Shown in pieces: positions 1-11,461 of a DNA stretch of 64,000 bases (the first letter of the stretch is position 1; each line of letters starts with the position of its first letter). This DNA comes from Symbiodinium natans (lineage: Eukaryota; Sar; Dinophyceae; Suessiales; Symbiodiniaceae): the NCBI GenBank assembly GCA_905221605.1, contig CAJNDS010002834.1, forward strand, positions 623,174 through 687,173. The letters run 5' to 3'. Position numbers and translations under genes: made by a program. The notes beneath the pieces are model-generated. The model had not been told where the DNA came from. It did no database searches and worked only from the letters and a program-made list of their open reading frames with translations.

Positions 1-1138
1 TTGGGGTTTAGGGTTTCGGGCTTGGGGTTTAGGGTTTAGGGTTCAGGGTTTAGGGCTTAGGGCTTGGGGTTTCGGGCCTTGGGTTCTGGTGTGAAGGTTC
101 TCGGTTGTTTAAGTTCAAAGATTTTGGGTTTGCGTGCCTGTTCTTAGTGTGCGGGCCTAGGGCTCTGGGCTCGGGGATTCAGATTTCGGGGGCTTCCACC
201 GTTCTGTTTCGGGGGAGGAGCTTGGGGCTCGGGATTTTAGACGTGCATTAGGGTGTAGGTTTTAGGGCTTAGCTGTCGGGCTTACCTGGAAAGCCTAGTG
301 ATTGAAACAAGTGTCAACTATTGAAAGTGACGGTTTTGGTGGCTAAAAGCAAGCACTGCAAAGTTGTTGGTTTTGGGCATAGGATTCCTACGCTTTTTTA
401 CGCCACTTTACGCTTCTTTATGCCACTTTACGCCTTCGTGCTCCCAATACTGCCAGTCAGGTTGGGTCGGTGACCGATTTTTGTGTCACTTCTGCCTAGT
501 GACTAGAATTCCTGTCACTTGCGATAGTTGCTGTAAAGAATAGTCAACTACGGCGTTCCAGGTAGGCTTTAGGGTGTAGGTTTTATGGTTCGAGGTTTGA
601 GGCTTGAGGGTTGGTCAGCGCGGGTTCCATGCGGACGTATAGATGGGCGCAGTCCGGTTTTTGACGGTTTTTGTGGTACGGGTGGCGGGGTGGGGGGTAG
701 GGGTAGGGGGCGGGGGCCACGTGTCTGAGGGTTTTTGGGGGTTGTGGGCATAAGCAGGGTGTTGGCTTGAGGGTTTAGGACCTTGGCTTTTAAGGTTTCA
801 GGGTCATAGGGCTTTCCGGTTTGGAGGTGTTTTCGGACATAGGGCTTTGGGTCTTTCTCCCTAAGCCCGAAACACCAAACCCTAACCCTAAACCCTAAAC
901 CCTAAACCTAAACCCTAAACCCTAAACCCTAAACCCTAAACCCTAACCCTAAACCCTAAACCTTAAATGCTACTGGTAGGGGTCTCGTGAGCTTGTTTTC
1001 TGGCCCAGGCTGCTTGGGGCTTGTTGGGGTCTTGGTTCCGATAGTATGGCTGGGGGGGCTTTGGGGCTTCGGTGGTTAGGGCTTAAGGCGTTTAGTTTGT
1101 TGGGTTTTAGGGTTTAGGGTTTAGGGTTTAGGGTTTAG
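1..1138. repeat. Degenerate telomere-like repeat field
   Basis: TTTAGGG heptamers and variants (TTTCGGG, CTTAGGG, TTCAGGG) at both ends, with a C-strand block (CCCTAAA)n at about 872-961 and a G-strand block at about 1105-1138. The unique stretch between (about 250-830) is GT-rich and I see no convincing exon in it. Orientation switches inside the block, so this is an interstitial repeat, not a chromosome end. Confidence 0.85.
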
Positions 1139-1231
1139 TGGCGCCAGGAGAGCAAAGCCGAGGAGAAGCGGGAAGGGAGTCCAAGCAAAGGGAGGACGTT
1201 TGAAATGTCTCGGCTGATGCCACCTCTTTGC
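1139..1231 (+). CDS. Exon-like island, unknown product
   Basis: Unique island between two TTTAGGG arrays, open for about 31 codons after a TTTAG that could act as acceptor. The translation is charged at the start (WRQESKAEEKREGSPSKG) and then hydrophobic. No family is recognised and no clear donor is seen. Open length alone is weak evidence at this size. Confidence 0.25.
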
Positions 1232-1240
1232 ATTGAGCTT

Positions 1241-2464
1241 AGGGTTTAGGGTTTAGGGTTTAGGGTTTAGGGCTTAGGGCTTCAGGGCTTCAGGGTTTAG
1301 GGTTTAGGGTTTAGGGTTTGGGGGGGGGGGGGGGGGAGGTCGGGGCTTTGTCCATTGCGAAAACTTTGCTTGTCCCTGAACCCTAAACCCTAAGCCCTAA
1401 ACCCCAAACCCCTAAACCCTACGCCCCTAAGCCCCAAACCCTAAACCCTACCCCCCAAGACCTCCTACAGAACTGAATCCTTCCTCAACCCAAAGCCCGA
1501 GGTCCTTAGCCCCAAGACAAGGCCTTAGGTGCAGAGGCCCAGCTCACCTGAAACCCTGTTTAGGGCTTAGGGTTTAGGGTTTAGGGTTTAGGGTTTAGGG
1601 CTAGAAGTCCTAAACCCTAAAAAACCCTTAAATACCCAAGAAGCAAGTCTCGGCGACCCTCCTTCTTTGGCCTTAAACTCAGTAGCTGAGCAGGTAACCT
1701 TTGGCCTTTTGGGAGTACATGGGTCTTTCCCAAACTAGACATACCCCGTTTATGCCAATCCCCTAAAAGGGACCCCCAAAAAAGGGTACCCCCCATTTTC
1801 GGAAGCCCCCCATATATGTATATATATATATATGTATACAATGCTACCGCAATTTAAAGGTTAGCCTGTGTTGGCCAGGGTACACAGCAACTCGGTTAAA
1901 GCCGAAATCCCGGAACCGCAGAGCCCCCTGCTTTTAGTGGCATAAGAAGCCACCTATACATTATAAGGATCCTGCTGTTGGGGTATAAGGGCTCCCATTC
2001 TACTTGTGGAGTCCTTGTGTTTAGGTGGTTTTTTGGAGCCCCCATGAAAGTCAACGCAGTGCAGAGGATTTAGCCGACCCTGCTTGCCATGTCTGGCTAG
2101 AGGAACCCTCTCCCGACCCCACGAAACAATCGCTGGCACCGGTTGAAACCTGATGCGGCTTCCAATTTCGGAGTATTCCCCAACGGACTTCAAAAAACTA
2201 ACCTAGAGAAACAAACAATGTCGACCCTAAAAGCAAATGCAAACTTACAAGTTGTAGGTCTGGCAATGTGCGGCAACCCTAAACCCTAAACGCTCATATT
2301 TAGGGTCTAACCCCTGGGCACTAAAGGCCTAGCCCCTTTTTCGTGGTTTGCTGTATGCGAACCTCGATTTTCGTATGGCAGGGCCATGTATGGGAAACTG
2401 GGATGCCCACTGCTCTCCCAAGAATCATCTCTTCTCTGGGATTTAGGACTCTAAACTCTAAACC
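1241..2464. repeat. Mixed telomere-like arrays, G-run and MITE relic
   Basis: G-strand array 1241-1320, a run of 17 G (1320-1336), C-strand variants 1375-1450, G-strand array 1561-1600. 1746-1816 matches the ends of a dispersed element also present near 41040 and 54210 (GGGACCCCC, GGTACCCC, TTCGGAAGCCCCCC) followed by a TA microsatellite. No gene is seen in 1830-2460. Confidence 0.7.
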
Positions 2465-2514
2465 CTAGACCCACAGGGCTTCAGGAATCACCAACTTAAG
2501 CTTTTCCGAAACCC

Positions 2515-2706
2515 CAAACCCCAAACCCCAAAACCCCAAAACCCCAAAGCCCCAAAGCCCCAAAGCCCCAAAGCCCCAAAGCCCCAAAGCCCCAAAACCC
2601 CAAAACCCCAAAACCCCAAAGCCCCAAAACCCCCAAACCCCCCAAAAGCCCAAAACCCCAAAACCCCAAACCCCCAAACCCCCCAAAATCCCAAAACCCC
2701 AAATCC
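2515..2706. repeat. CCCCAAA(A/G) octamer array
   Basis: About 24 tandem units of CCCCAAAA/CCCCAAAG, differing from the surrounding CCCTAAA heptamers. All three G-strand frames are open through it only because the repeat lacks stops; the resulting Trp/Gly/Phe peptides are not genes. Confidence 0.9.
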
Positions 2707-3478
2707 CAACACCCCAACACCCTCAACCCGAAGTTCGAGAACTGCCTCTTCTTCCTTCGATCCGAGGCGTGCCTTCGAAGAGGCAGACGTCAATCAAGAT
2801 GGCTGTTTGGACAAAGAGGCCCCTTGAATAAAAAATCGGGCCTAAAATGGTGATTAGGGTTTAGGGTTTTAGGGGTTTAGTTGGGGTTTAGGGTCTGAGG
2901 CCCCTGAAAACACTCCTTTGGCTCAGGGTAAAAAATCGGGCCTATATAGGGTTTTGGGGCGTAATTAGGGTTTAGGGTTTGCGGTCTCGGGCCTAGATGG
3001 GGGATTCGGGTATAGGGTTTAGGGGTTTAGTTGGGGTTGAGGGTTTGAGGCTCGGGGTGTGGCTCTTAGGCTTTTCATTTTCAGTCTTGCATAGGTAGAT
3101 ACACCCTCAACCCCTAACGTCCCAAACCCTCATGAACCCCTAAACTCTCAACCGACGAAGCCCTAAGCCCTCAACCCTCAACTCTAATCCCTGAGCCCCA
3201 GCCCCTAACCCTGGACCGCGCCTGACGACACTTAGGGGCTAGGTAGTTAACCTTTAACTTTTTGGTTATAGAAATAACAATAAACTTATGAATATATATA
3301 TATATGTAATCCTATTACAGGACACAAAAAAGGTTAATCTGTTTTTGGGCCAGGGTATCCGCCCCGCAGGGCAGGTTGTTGCGGTTTTGAGGGTCTGGTG
3401 GTCAGGTTTTCCGAGTTTTTTCTTTGACTTTGGTCTAGGGGTGTAGGGATTCAGGGGCGTGGGGTTGAACCCTAAACT

Positions 3479-3573
3479 ACATCCCCCTTGGGATTTCTTT
3501 TTTTAGTTTTGTTCATATAAAACCCAAGAGGATATTAAGAGTCATTGTTTATTAAGGTTCTAAGGGGAGTATA
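3479..3573 (+). mobile_element. MITE family A copy
   Basis: Short element starting ATCCCCCTTGGGA, with a central AAAACCCAAGAGGATATTA and ending AAGGTTCTAAGGGGAGTATAG. The two ends are imperfect inverted repeats. Other copies: 18284-18440, about 31377-31466, 36948-37042 and 62413-62513. It carries no coding capacity. Confidence 0.75.
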
Positions 3574-3584
3574 GTAAACCCAAA

Positions 3585-3691
3585 CTCTAAACCCTAAACC
3601 CTAAACCCTAAACCCTAAACCCTAAACCCTAAACCCTAAACCCTAAACCCTAAACCCTAAACCCAGGATTTGGGCGAGTACGAGGGGTTCG

Positions 3692-3722
<31 letters not shown>

Positions 3723-3872
3723 ACGTTCTTGTGGTTGATGCTCACCGGGTTGAGGGTTGTTTAGGTTTAGGTACCTAGGTACCCTTTCTTTTCCGGGTTT
3801 AGGGTTTAGGGTTTAGGGTTTAGGGTTTAGGGTTTAGGGTTTAGGGTTTAGGGTTTAGGGTTTAGGGTTTAG
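3585..3872. repeat. Opposed CCCTAAA and TTTAGGG arrays with poly-T
   Basis: (CCCTAAA) about 11 units at 3590-3664, a T-run at 3699-3722, then (TTTAGGG) about 11 units at 3797-3872. The arrays face each other on either side of a 130-bp unique spacer. Confidence 0.9.
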
Positions 3873-3978
3873 GCTCAGCGCCGACCGCGCAGGAGTTCGC
3901 TTCCGTGCTCATGTCGCTGGACCCGAAAAAGTTCAGCGATCCGAAAAAGTTGCATCCTGGCTGCAAGAGCTCGCGGGT
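3873..3978 (+). CDS. Exon-like island, unknown product
   Basis: Unique island directly after a TTTAGGG array ending in AG and followed by a possible GT donor (CGCGG|GTTTGG). All three + frames are open over most of it. The most protein-like frame contains FASVLMSLDPKKFSDPKKL. The frame cannot be fixed from the sequence alone. Confidence 0.3.
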
Positions 3979-4550
3979 TTGGGTGTATGGGGTTTAGGGT
4001 TTAGGGTTAAGGATTTAGGGTTTAGGGTTAGGGTTTAGGGTTAGGGTTCAGGATTTGAAGTTTAGAGTTTAGGGTTTGGAGGTATTGTCGTGAGTATAGG
4101 CCAGACTCTTGACCCCCAAGCCCTAAGCCCTAAACCTTTAACCCTAAACCTTTAACCCTAAACCTCAACTCTAAACTCACTGGTTTAGGGCCCCTGAGAC
4201 GCCCTGTCAACTCCAACTCCCCCTTTGAAGAAGGGTTTTAGGGTTTTTGGGTTTTAGGGTTTTAGGGTTTAAAGGGTTGGGGGAAGGCTCTGGTTCTTTG
4301 GGGGTTTAGGGGGGTTCTGGGTGAGAGCCTAGAATAGGAAAAAAATATCCACCTGAGCTTCAATCAAATTGATGCTTAAACCCTTGCCACCCTAACCCAT
4401 GAATACTGGTGTAGGGTTTAGGTTTTAGGGGTTTAGGTTTTAGGGTTTAGGGTTTAGGGTTTGGGGTCCCGTGTTTAGGGTTTCGGGTGCGCATACCTAC
4501 ATCCAACCCCCCCCCTCCCTTCCCCCGACCCTTTCCGTTGCCAAGGACAG

Positions 4551-4603
4551 TCGCCTTTCAGCGTGCTGACGATGACCACAATGGGGAGCTCGACACACGG
4601 GAG
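4551..4603 (+). CDS. EF-hand exon (calcium-binding protein fragment)
   Basis: This stretch encodes AFQRADDDHNGELDTRE. DDDHNGELDTRE is a complete 12-residue EF-hand loop: acidic at 1 and 3, Asn at 5, the invariant Gly at 6, hydrophobic Leu at 8 and Glu at 12. It is preceded by the end of an E-helix. An AG (GGACAG) lies just upstream and a GT donor follows the Glu codon (GGGAG|GTCTGA). Family knowledge: such loops bind Ca2+ in calmodulin-like proteins, CDPKs and many dinoflagellate proteins. Which protein this belongs to cannot be told, because I could not join a neighbouring exon with a second loop. Confidence 0.6.
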
Positions 4604-5184
4604 GTCTGAGAGCATCCATGAAGCCCAACTAACTAGGTAGGACGCTAGCATAGCTTTTGTGGGTAAAAAAGCCCTAAACCCTAAACCCGAAACCCTAAAC
4701 CCTAAACCCTAAACCTAACCTCGCAAACAACAGTTGAAGTTTAAACTCTAGAGAGCTCTGGGTATCTCGGTGAGTCCTGAGTCCCGTAGATCAAGGTGTA
4801 TGGGCCTTCGTTGAACACCACATCCCCAACTAGGGGTACCCTAGTTTACCCCCGCAAAACACGATCACTCTTAGCGTAGGTAGTAGGAGCCCCCAAGCAT
4901 ACCGCAATTTTCGGGAAGCCCCCACAGCTCAACCCTAAGACATTGCTGAACAAAGACCTGCACACTATTGGGGGGAGGGGAGTGGGGTTTACAGGGTTTT
5001 AGGGTTTAGGGGATTTATGGTTCAGGATTTAGGGTTCTTTATTGGAGGGTTTAGGGTTTTGGTTTTTTTTCGGGTTTGTCGGCTTTACAGGAGAGTTTGT
5101 TTTTTTTGGAGGTTTTAGGGCCTTTCGGGTGTAAGGAGGGTCCCAGCACCCTAAACTACCCCAAACCCCAAGCCCCAAACCCAG

Positions 5185-5266
5185 CATAGAAAAGGTCGAA
5201 GCATGGCTGGGCCGGTACCTCACAAGAAAGGTCCCGGATGACGTGGAGGCGCTTGTGTCCACTTCG
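5185..5266 (+). CDS. Internal exon, unknown protein
   Basis: An 82-bp island bounded by CCCAG and a GT donor (ACTTCG|GTTAGG), both inside telomere-like repeat. The open frame gives IEKVEAWLGRYL, then TRKVPDDVEALVSTS, which looks like an amphipathic helix. No stop occurs in this frame. Family not recognised. Confidence 0.45.
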
Positions 5267-5469
5267 GTTAGGGGTTTGGGGGTGTTTGGGATTCCGGGCT
5301 TAAGGTCTAGGGTTTAGGGTTTAGGGCTCAGGGTTTAGGGTTTAAGGTTTGGGGTCCCTCGCTGTTTGAGGTTTGGGTGTGGGGTTCGTAGCGCTTGCCC
5401 ACATTGCGACTTGGGTTGGGTTCAGCATGCCTTGGATACCCAAGCCCCCAACTTCATCGGCCTCGCCCC

Positions 5470-5571
5470 TTAGTAGCTGAATGAGTACACTTTACGCTTT
5501 TTGGGATACGATCATCCCCCCATAGAACTGAAAGTGTACACTTGTTTGGGTCTTATGAACTCAGCAACTAA
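5470..5571. mobile_element. MITE family G copy 1
   Basis: Starts TTAGTAGCTGAATGAGTACAC and ends GTGTACAC...GAACTCAGCAACTAA, so its termini are inverted repeats (TTAGTWGCTGA). The copy at 7214-7312 is about 85% identical by eye. No coding capacity. Confidence 0.8.
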
Positions 5572-6263
5572 GGTCTGGTCCAAAGGTAGACGTACCAAAA
5601 GTAGAGGCGCCCTCAACATCTGGGGGTCCGAAAAGAAGATGTATAGCACTTCTTGGGGTTTAGGGCAGCATTTCTTGAAGGTTTAGGGCTTAGGGCCTAG
5701 GGCTTAGGGTTTAGGGTTCAAGATTTAGAGTTCAGGGTTTAAGGTTTAGGGGTAAGTCCCCAGATAAACGCCCCAGAATCTCAAAGCCCGAAACCTTGGA
5801 GCCGGCGCTTCTTTGTTGTACTCCTACCAGCCCTGAAACAAGATGCCCACAAAACGGCGGTGGAAGCTTCTTCGTCAACCTTAATGGGTTTGAATAAGTC
5901 TTCATAGGTTTGAATCTTAGGGAATCATGCCGAAATACATCTGTATGTGTAAGGCTGATGTCTGTAGGCAGGCTTCCGATCAAGCGTCCAAACAACCCTC
6001 ATTCGTCGCAAGGAGCTTTACATGCTGCTGACCTGGCGTGACGGGCGTGCCACAGCAGCACGTAGGGGCATTGGAACCCTAAACCCTAAACCCTAAACCC
6101 CAAACCCAAAACCCCAAACCCCAAACCCCTAAGCCTTGACTCTTGCTTCGGCAAGCTCTTTCATGGCTCTACTTGGTGGGTCATGGGTAGTGTGTAACTC
6201 GAACAACTCGAGCTGAACCTATACCCTAACCCCTACCCAAACCACCTGAAGTCGTTGTCGTCT

Positions 6264-6374
6264 GCCCTAAACCCTAAACCCTAAACCCTAAACCCTAAAC
6301 CCTAAACCCTAAACCCTAAACCCTAAACCCTAAACCCTAAACCCTAAACCCTAAACCCTAAACCCTAAACCCTA
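6264..6374. repeat. CCCTAAA array
   Basis: About 15 near-perfect CCCTAAA units. The same unique phrase (ACCTGAAGTCGTTGTHGTCTGC) lies on both sides, at 6245-6266 and 6391-6412, so the array is flanked by a direct duplication of about 22 bp. Confidence 0.9.
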
Positions 6375-7213
6375 CTTAAACCCGAAAACCACCTGAAGTC
6401 GTTGTAGTCTGCAGGTAACGCTGGGCCACTTCGACTGGATGCCCGAGCCCAAGTCGTTCAAGTGAGCCATGGGACTGAAGCCTTGGGTTTAGGGTTTAGG
6501 GTTTAGGGTTAAGGGTTTAGGGTTTAGGGTTTGGGTTCTAGGAGTTGAGTTTTGGGGTTTAGGGTTTCGGGTTTAGGGTTTAGGGTTTAGGGTTTCGGGT
6601 TTAGGGTTTTGGGTTTTGGGTTTGGGGCTTAGGGCTTAGGGTTTGGGATATAGGGTTTTGGGTTGGGGGTTGGAGCGGCCGCCGTCGGAGGGTCGCAGCC
6701 TTAGGTCCGTTGGGTATGTTCCGTTACTGCGTGTTGAGGGTTTGGGGTTTGGGGTTTGGGGTTTAGGGTTTCGGACCTTGAGACTGAGAGCCCGGTATCA
6801 AAGCAGACAGCAATACGGACCCCTGCTCCTCAACAACAGCAGTCCTTGAAGCGACCCTGTGCCTTATGGCGAAACGCCACGCTTTGTTTACATGTGTTTG
6901 TGTGTTTTCTTTTTCGCTCTCTCTCACCGGCTTCTTTCCTTCTCTTTTTCTATATATAGTATGATATACATATACATGTATGCACGTCAATGTGGTATGG
7001 TGCATGGCGCAATTCCTTGGCATATAAATCAGGTGCAAGGCCTAATCTAGGAAAACCCCGATCTCGGACAGGACCTGCTCTTCGCCTACCAGCACTGCTC
7101 TGCAGCAGGCCATCGAAGACTCTTCCCCCCCACCGCCCCGGAACCCCCACAACGCCATGTAGAAACTGTAGGGCTTAGGGTTGAAGAGTTTTTTTTGTTC
7201 GAGTGCTTTCGTC

Positions 7214-7312
7214 TTAGTAGCTGAATGAGTACACTTTGCACTTTTTGGGATACGATGAACCCCTATAGAACTGAACGTGTACATTTTCGGGGCCTATGAA
7301 CTCAGCAACTAA
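7214..7312. mobile_element. MITE family G copy 2
   Basis: Second copy of the element at 5470-5571, with the same inverted termini TTAGTAGCTGA / TCAGCAACTAA and the same internal TTTTTGGGATACGAT. Confidence 0.8.
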
Positions 7313-8331
7313 GTTTTACGGTTTAGAGTTTGCGGCACGAACGGCTACTTCTAGCTTTTCGAGCACCTGAAGAGCCGAAACCCCCCGAAAACCCCCTAAA
7401 CCCGCAAGCCCCAACCCAAAAATCCCTAACAGCCCAACCCCTAAACCCTAAACCCTAAACCCTACCAGCCCAACAGCCTTCACACCCCTAAACCCCACCC
7501 ACAAAAACCCCAAGTACCCCCCAAAAACCATAGATCCCTTTCCCAGTCTGAGCCCTATCTCGGCGCCCCGAATCCGCAAATCTCAACGTAGGGCTTACGT
7601 AGGGTCCTAGGGTTTAGGGTTTAGGGTTTAGGGTTTAGGGTTTAGGGCGAGGGCTTGGATCCGTTGACAGCCATGTCGAAGTGGACATCCAAGCAAGGTC
7701 CCTCGGATTGGGAGGCTTAGGGGTTTAGGGTTTAGGGTTTAGTTGACCCAGCGCCCCAGCGCCATCCCGTCTGCTCCCAGCTCTGGCCCCAATGGTTCCA
7801 GCCTGAGCCCCAACCCCAGGCATTGCCTTAAGACAGGCGATCTTGAGAAAAAGAAGCTGATTAAAGTGCATCGCAAGTCATAACGTCCTCAAGGTTTCCA
7901 GGGTGGCAAATACGGTTGCTGTGGGAAGGTGACGCCCCCTCCGCCTCCAAAGGCAAAGGCCTGATAAACGGCCCGAATGCACGTTTTCAGATTCTGAGGG
8001 CTTTGGGAAAGGTCAGGTGGCTTTTCCTTCCTGGGTCGGCGAGATGAGCCCACGAAACCTGATGCGGGCTTGATCACACTTCGGCGGTCATTTTATCGCG
8101 TTGCAAACGTGAGAGCCATGCGCCTGAAAGATAAAGGATCTCAGCATCGATACATGGGAGGAGAAGGAGAGAAAGAGCCGAACACCCCCGATTATCATCC
8201 TTGTGAAGGACTGTTAGCACAAGGGGGAACCTGCCAACCCTAATCCCTAAGAACCCAATCCTTCACTAAATTAGGGTACCCCTAAACTTTTAAACCCTAA
8301 ACCCTACTCCCTAAACCCTAAACCCTAAAGT

Positions 8332-8652
8332 CTTGGCCGCGAGCGCGACCTAGTCGCGAAGCGGCCTCGCGACGATCAGGAGCCGTCAAGACACACCACT
8401 GCAGAGGGTGAAGCCTCTGCAGCCTCTCCTCCTCGGCAAGGCCCCCCTAATGGTACTAATAAAGGTCAGACCTGTAAACTTCAACCCCATACCCGGCATG
8501 AAATCCTAAATCCTAAATTCGAGCCTACAAGCTTCCCGGAGCTTCCCAGGGCCTTTTTGAAGCCCCCAGAGCCTCTTGAGCTTTTCAAGCTGCTTCGGAG
8601 CCTTTTAGGGGCTCCTAAGGGTCACCCGGACCCCCGCGACCTTTTCACAGCC
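8332..8652 (+). CDS. Open reading stretch, unknown; 3' part is satellite
   Basis: A frame without stops for about 105 codons, starting after an array (CTAAAG|TCTTGG) and ending at TAA in the first satellite unit. The 5' part is hydrophilic (LGRERDLVAKRPRDDQEP) and could be an exon. The 3' part, rich in Pro/Leu, overlaps the satellite and is probably not coding. There is no ATG. Confidence 0.25.
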
Positions 8653-8653
8653 T

Positions 8654-10850
8654 AATTTTGGTGAAGGGGGGGTCGTGTTTTTTCCATTTTCAAAGCAATT
8701 TAGTATTCGGAGACCCCCCTTGCTCAAAACTCCGACCCCCCTTGAGAGGGAAAGTTTGCCGCAAGAGCCACCAAAAGGTTTCAAAAACCCCTTAAAAAGG
8801 GGGATTCCAGGATTTGCCCGTGCCCGTAATGAAAAATGCGATTTTTTAGTACCGCAGTCGATGGTTTTGGGCGCCCTCCATTTTTCCAAAAAGGCTTCTT
8901 CAAAAGGCATGGAAAAAACCCCCCGGACAGCTTCCGAACCTCTTTGGGCTCCTCCCGGACAGTTTCTGGGCTTTTTTTGGGCTCCTCCCGGACAGTTTCT
9001 GGGCGTTTTTGGGCTCCTCCCGACAGTTTCTCGCTTTTTTGGGCTGCTTGGGAGCTTTTTAGGGGCTCCTAAGGGTCACCGGACCCCCGCGACCTTTTCA
9101 CGGCTTAATTTTGGTCAAGGGGGGGTCGTATTTTTCCATTCTCAAAGCAATTTAGTATTCGGAGACCCCTCTTGCTCAAAACTCCGACCCCCCCTTGAGA
9201 GGGAAAGTTTGCCTCCAAAAACACCCCACATGAGGGGGGGAGGGACCCAGGATCGGCCCGGGTCCCAGTTAAAAAAGCGATTTTTTAGTACTGAAATCGA
9301 CGGTTCTGGGTGGGCTCTGGTTTTTTGGATTTTTGGACCAAACCGAGCCTTCACTGGTTTGGATCCTAAATCCTAATTCGAGGAAGCCTCCCACTGCTTT
9401 TTGAAGGTCCCCAGAGCTCCTTCGAAGGCTTTTTCAATTTAGGGACTTCCAAAGGGTCACCGGACCCCCGCGACCTTTTCACGGCCTAATTTTGGTCAAG
9501 GGGGGGTCGTATTTTTCCGTTTTCGAAGCAATTTAGAATTCGGAGACCCCAGAGGGAAAGTTTGCTTCCAAAACCACCCCAAATGAGGGGGACCCCAGGG
9601 TCGGCCCGGGTCCCAGTTAAAAATGCGAATTTTTTAGTACTGAGATCGACGGTTCTGGGTGGGCTCTCGTTTCCTGGATTTTGGACCAAGACCGAGCCTT
9701 CCCCAGGATTTCAAGTTTTTCAGGGTTCTTCAAGGTTTTTCAGAGTTTTTCAATGCTTTTGAAGGTTTTTCAATGTTTTTCATGATGTTTCAGGGTTTTT
9801 AACTGTCAATTCTGATGAAAGGCCGCCCCCGCGACCTTTTCACGGCCTAATTTTGGTCAAGGGGGGGTCGTATTTTTCTATTTTCAAAGCAATTTAGTAT
9901 TCGGAGACCCTTGCTCAAAACTCCGACCCCCCCTTGAGAGGGAAAGTTTGCCTCCAAAAAACACCCCAAGTGAGGGGGACCCCAGGATCGGCCCGGCCCA
10001 ATCAAAAATGCGATTTTTTAGTACCGAAATCGACAGTTCTGGGTGGGCTCTCGCTTCCTGGATTTTTGGCCAAGACCGAGCCTTCACTAGGATTTCGAGT
10101 TTTTCAGGCTTCTTCAAGGTTTTTCCGAATTTTTCAATGCTTTTGAAGGTTTTTCAATGTTTTTTCAGGATGTTTCAGGGTTTTTAACCCTCAATTCTGA
10201 TGAAAGGCCGCCCCCCCGACCTTTTCAAGACCTAATTTTGGTCAAGGGGGGGTCGTATTTTTCCATTTTCAAAGCAATTTAGTATTCGGAGGCCCCCCTT
10301 GCTCAAAACTCCGACCCCCCCTTGAGAGGGAAAGTTTGCCTCCAAAAACACCCCAAATGAGGGGGAGGGACCCCAGGATCGGCCCGGGCCCCAGTTAAAA
10401 ATGCGATTTTTTAGTACTGAAATCGACGGTTCTGGGAGGGCTCTCGTTTTCTGGATTTTTGGCCAAGACCGAGCCTTCACTAGGATTTCAAGTTTTTCAG
10501 GCTTCTTCAAGGTTTTTCCGAATTTTTCAATGCTTTTGAAGGTTTTGTCAATGTTTTTTCAGGATGTTTCAGGGTTTTTAACCCTCAATTCTGATGAAGG
10601 GCCCGGCGACCTTTTCACGGCTTAATTTTGGTCAAGGGGGGGGTCGTATTTTTCCATTTTCAAAGCAATTTAGTATTCGGAGACCCCCCCTTGCTCAAAA
10701 CTCCGACCCCCCCCTTGAGAGGGGAAGTTTGCCTCCAAAACCACCCCAAATGAGGGGGACCCCAGGATCGGCCCGGTCCCAGTTAAAAATGCGATTTTTT
10801 AGTACTGAAATTGACGGTTCTGGGTGGGCTCTCGTTTCCTGCGATTTTTT
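8654..10850. repeat. Six-copy tandem satellite, ~360-450 bp units
   Basis: The phrase AATTTTGGTCAAGGGGGGGTCG recurs at 8654, 9107, 9488, 9849, 10234 and 10624, giving periods of 453, 381, 361, 385 and 390 bp. Each unit carries a conserved block (AAAGCAATTTAGTATTCGGAG, CTTGAGAGGGAAAGTTTGCC, AAAAATGCGATTTTTTAGTA) and a variable 3' part rich in GGTTTTTCA. All ORFs within it are by-products of the repeat. Confidence 0.9.
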
Positions 10851-11460
10851 AGTACGGGCGAGCCTTTTCGGGTTTCTCCCGGACCAGTCCTGAGCATTTT
10901 CGTTCGGGCTTCTCCCGGACCATTTCTGAGCTTTTCGGACATTGCTACTTTTAGGGTTTTCTCCCTAGAGCCAAAATTCTGACACTTCTCCTTGAAACCA
11001 CAGTCTTCTGGCGGCAGCCAGGGACCCCCCCGCAAAATCTGGACCCTGGTACTCCGCGGTTCGGCAGACTGGACACGGCAAGGAGTCGTCCTATGTCATT
11101 CGACCTTTTCGGTTTGGGTTTCTCCCAGACCCATTCTTTCGAAGGTTCTTACCCGGACTCTGTCTCTGCTCCGATCGTTGTCTCGCGTAATCTGGACCGT
11201 GTCACCTCATCAATAACCTCGTGCTGTTATTCTGGCGGCGGCCGTTCGGAGGAAAACTTCCCTCAGGTTTCTCCAATAACTTTTTTCTTAAACATCTGCG
11301 CGCAAGTTCAGTTGCATCCTTTGGCTACAACTCAACTTCCGCGCGACGTGATTGTAATTTAGAGAAGGGGGTGAGAAAAAGAAAAAAGAAAAATTGATTA
11401 CACAACGAACACCGGGAGGGTCGGGCGGGCAACAAGCAGCCGCGCGTCAGGCTTGGCACA
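10851..11460. other. Unique stretch without assignable gene
   Basis: A 3' remnant of the satellite (CGGGCTTCTCCCGGACC repeated) followed by pyrimidine-rich unique DNA. An open frame at 11093-11362 (89 codons, ATG) has no recognisable domain, and I do not call it a gene. Confidence 0.4.
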
Positions 11461-11461
11461 C

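Noticed and set aside
1..1138. Chromosome end
   Set aside because: Repeat orientation switches and similar arrays continue through the whole window, so these are interstitial.
2515..2706. Ciliate-type telomere (CCCCAAAA)
   Set aside because: Mixed with CCCCAAAG and embedded in CCCTAAA-type sequence; a local variant.
2465..2793. Long Gly/Trp/Phe-rich ORFs
   Set aside because: Translation of the CCCCAAAA/G octamer; three frames open at once.
2915..2945. Relic of dinoflagellate spliced leader (TTTGGCTCAGGG)
   Set aside because: Only about ten bases agree with the known leader end; too short in this G/T-rich sequence.
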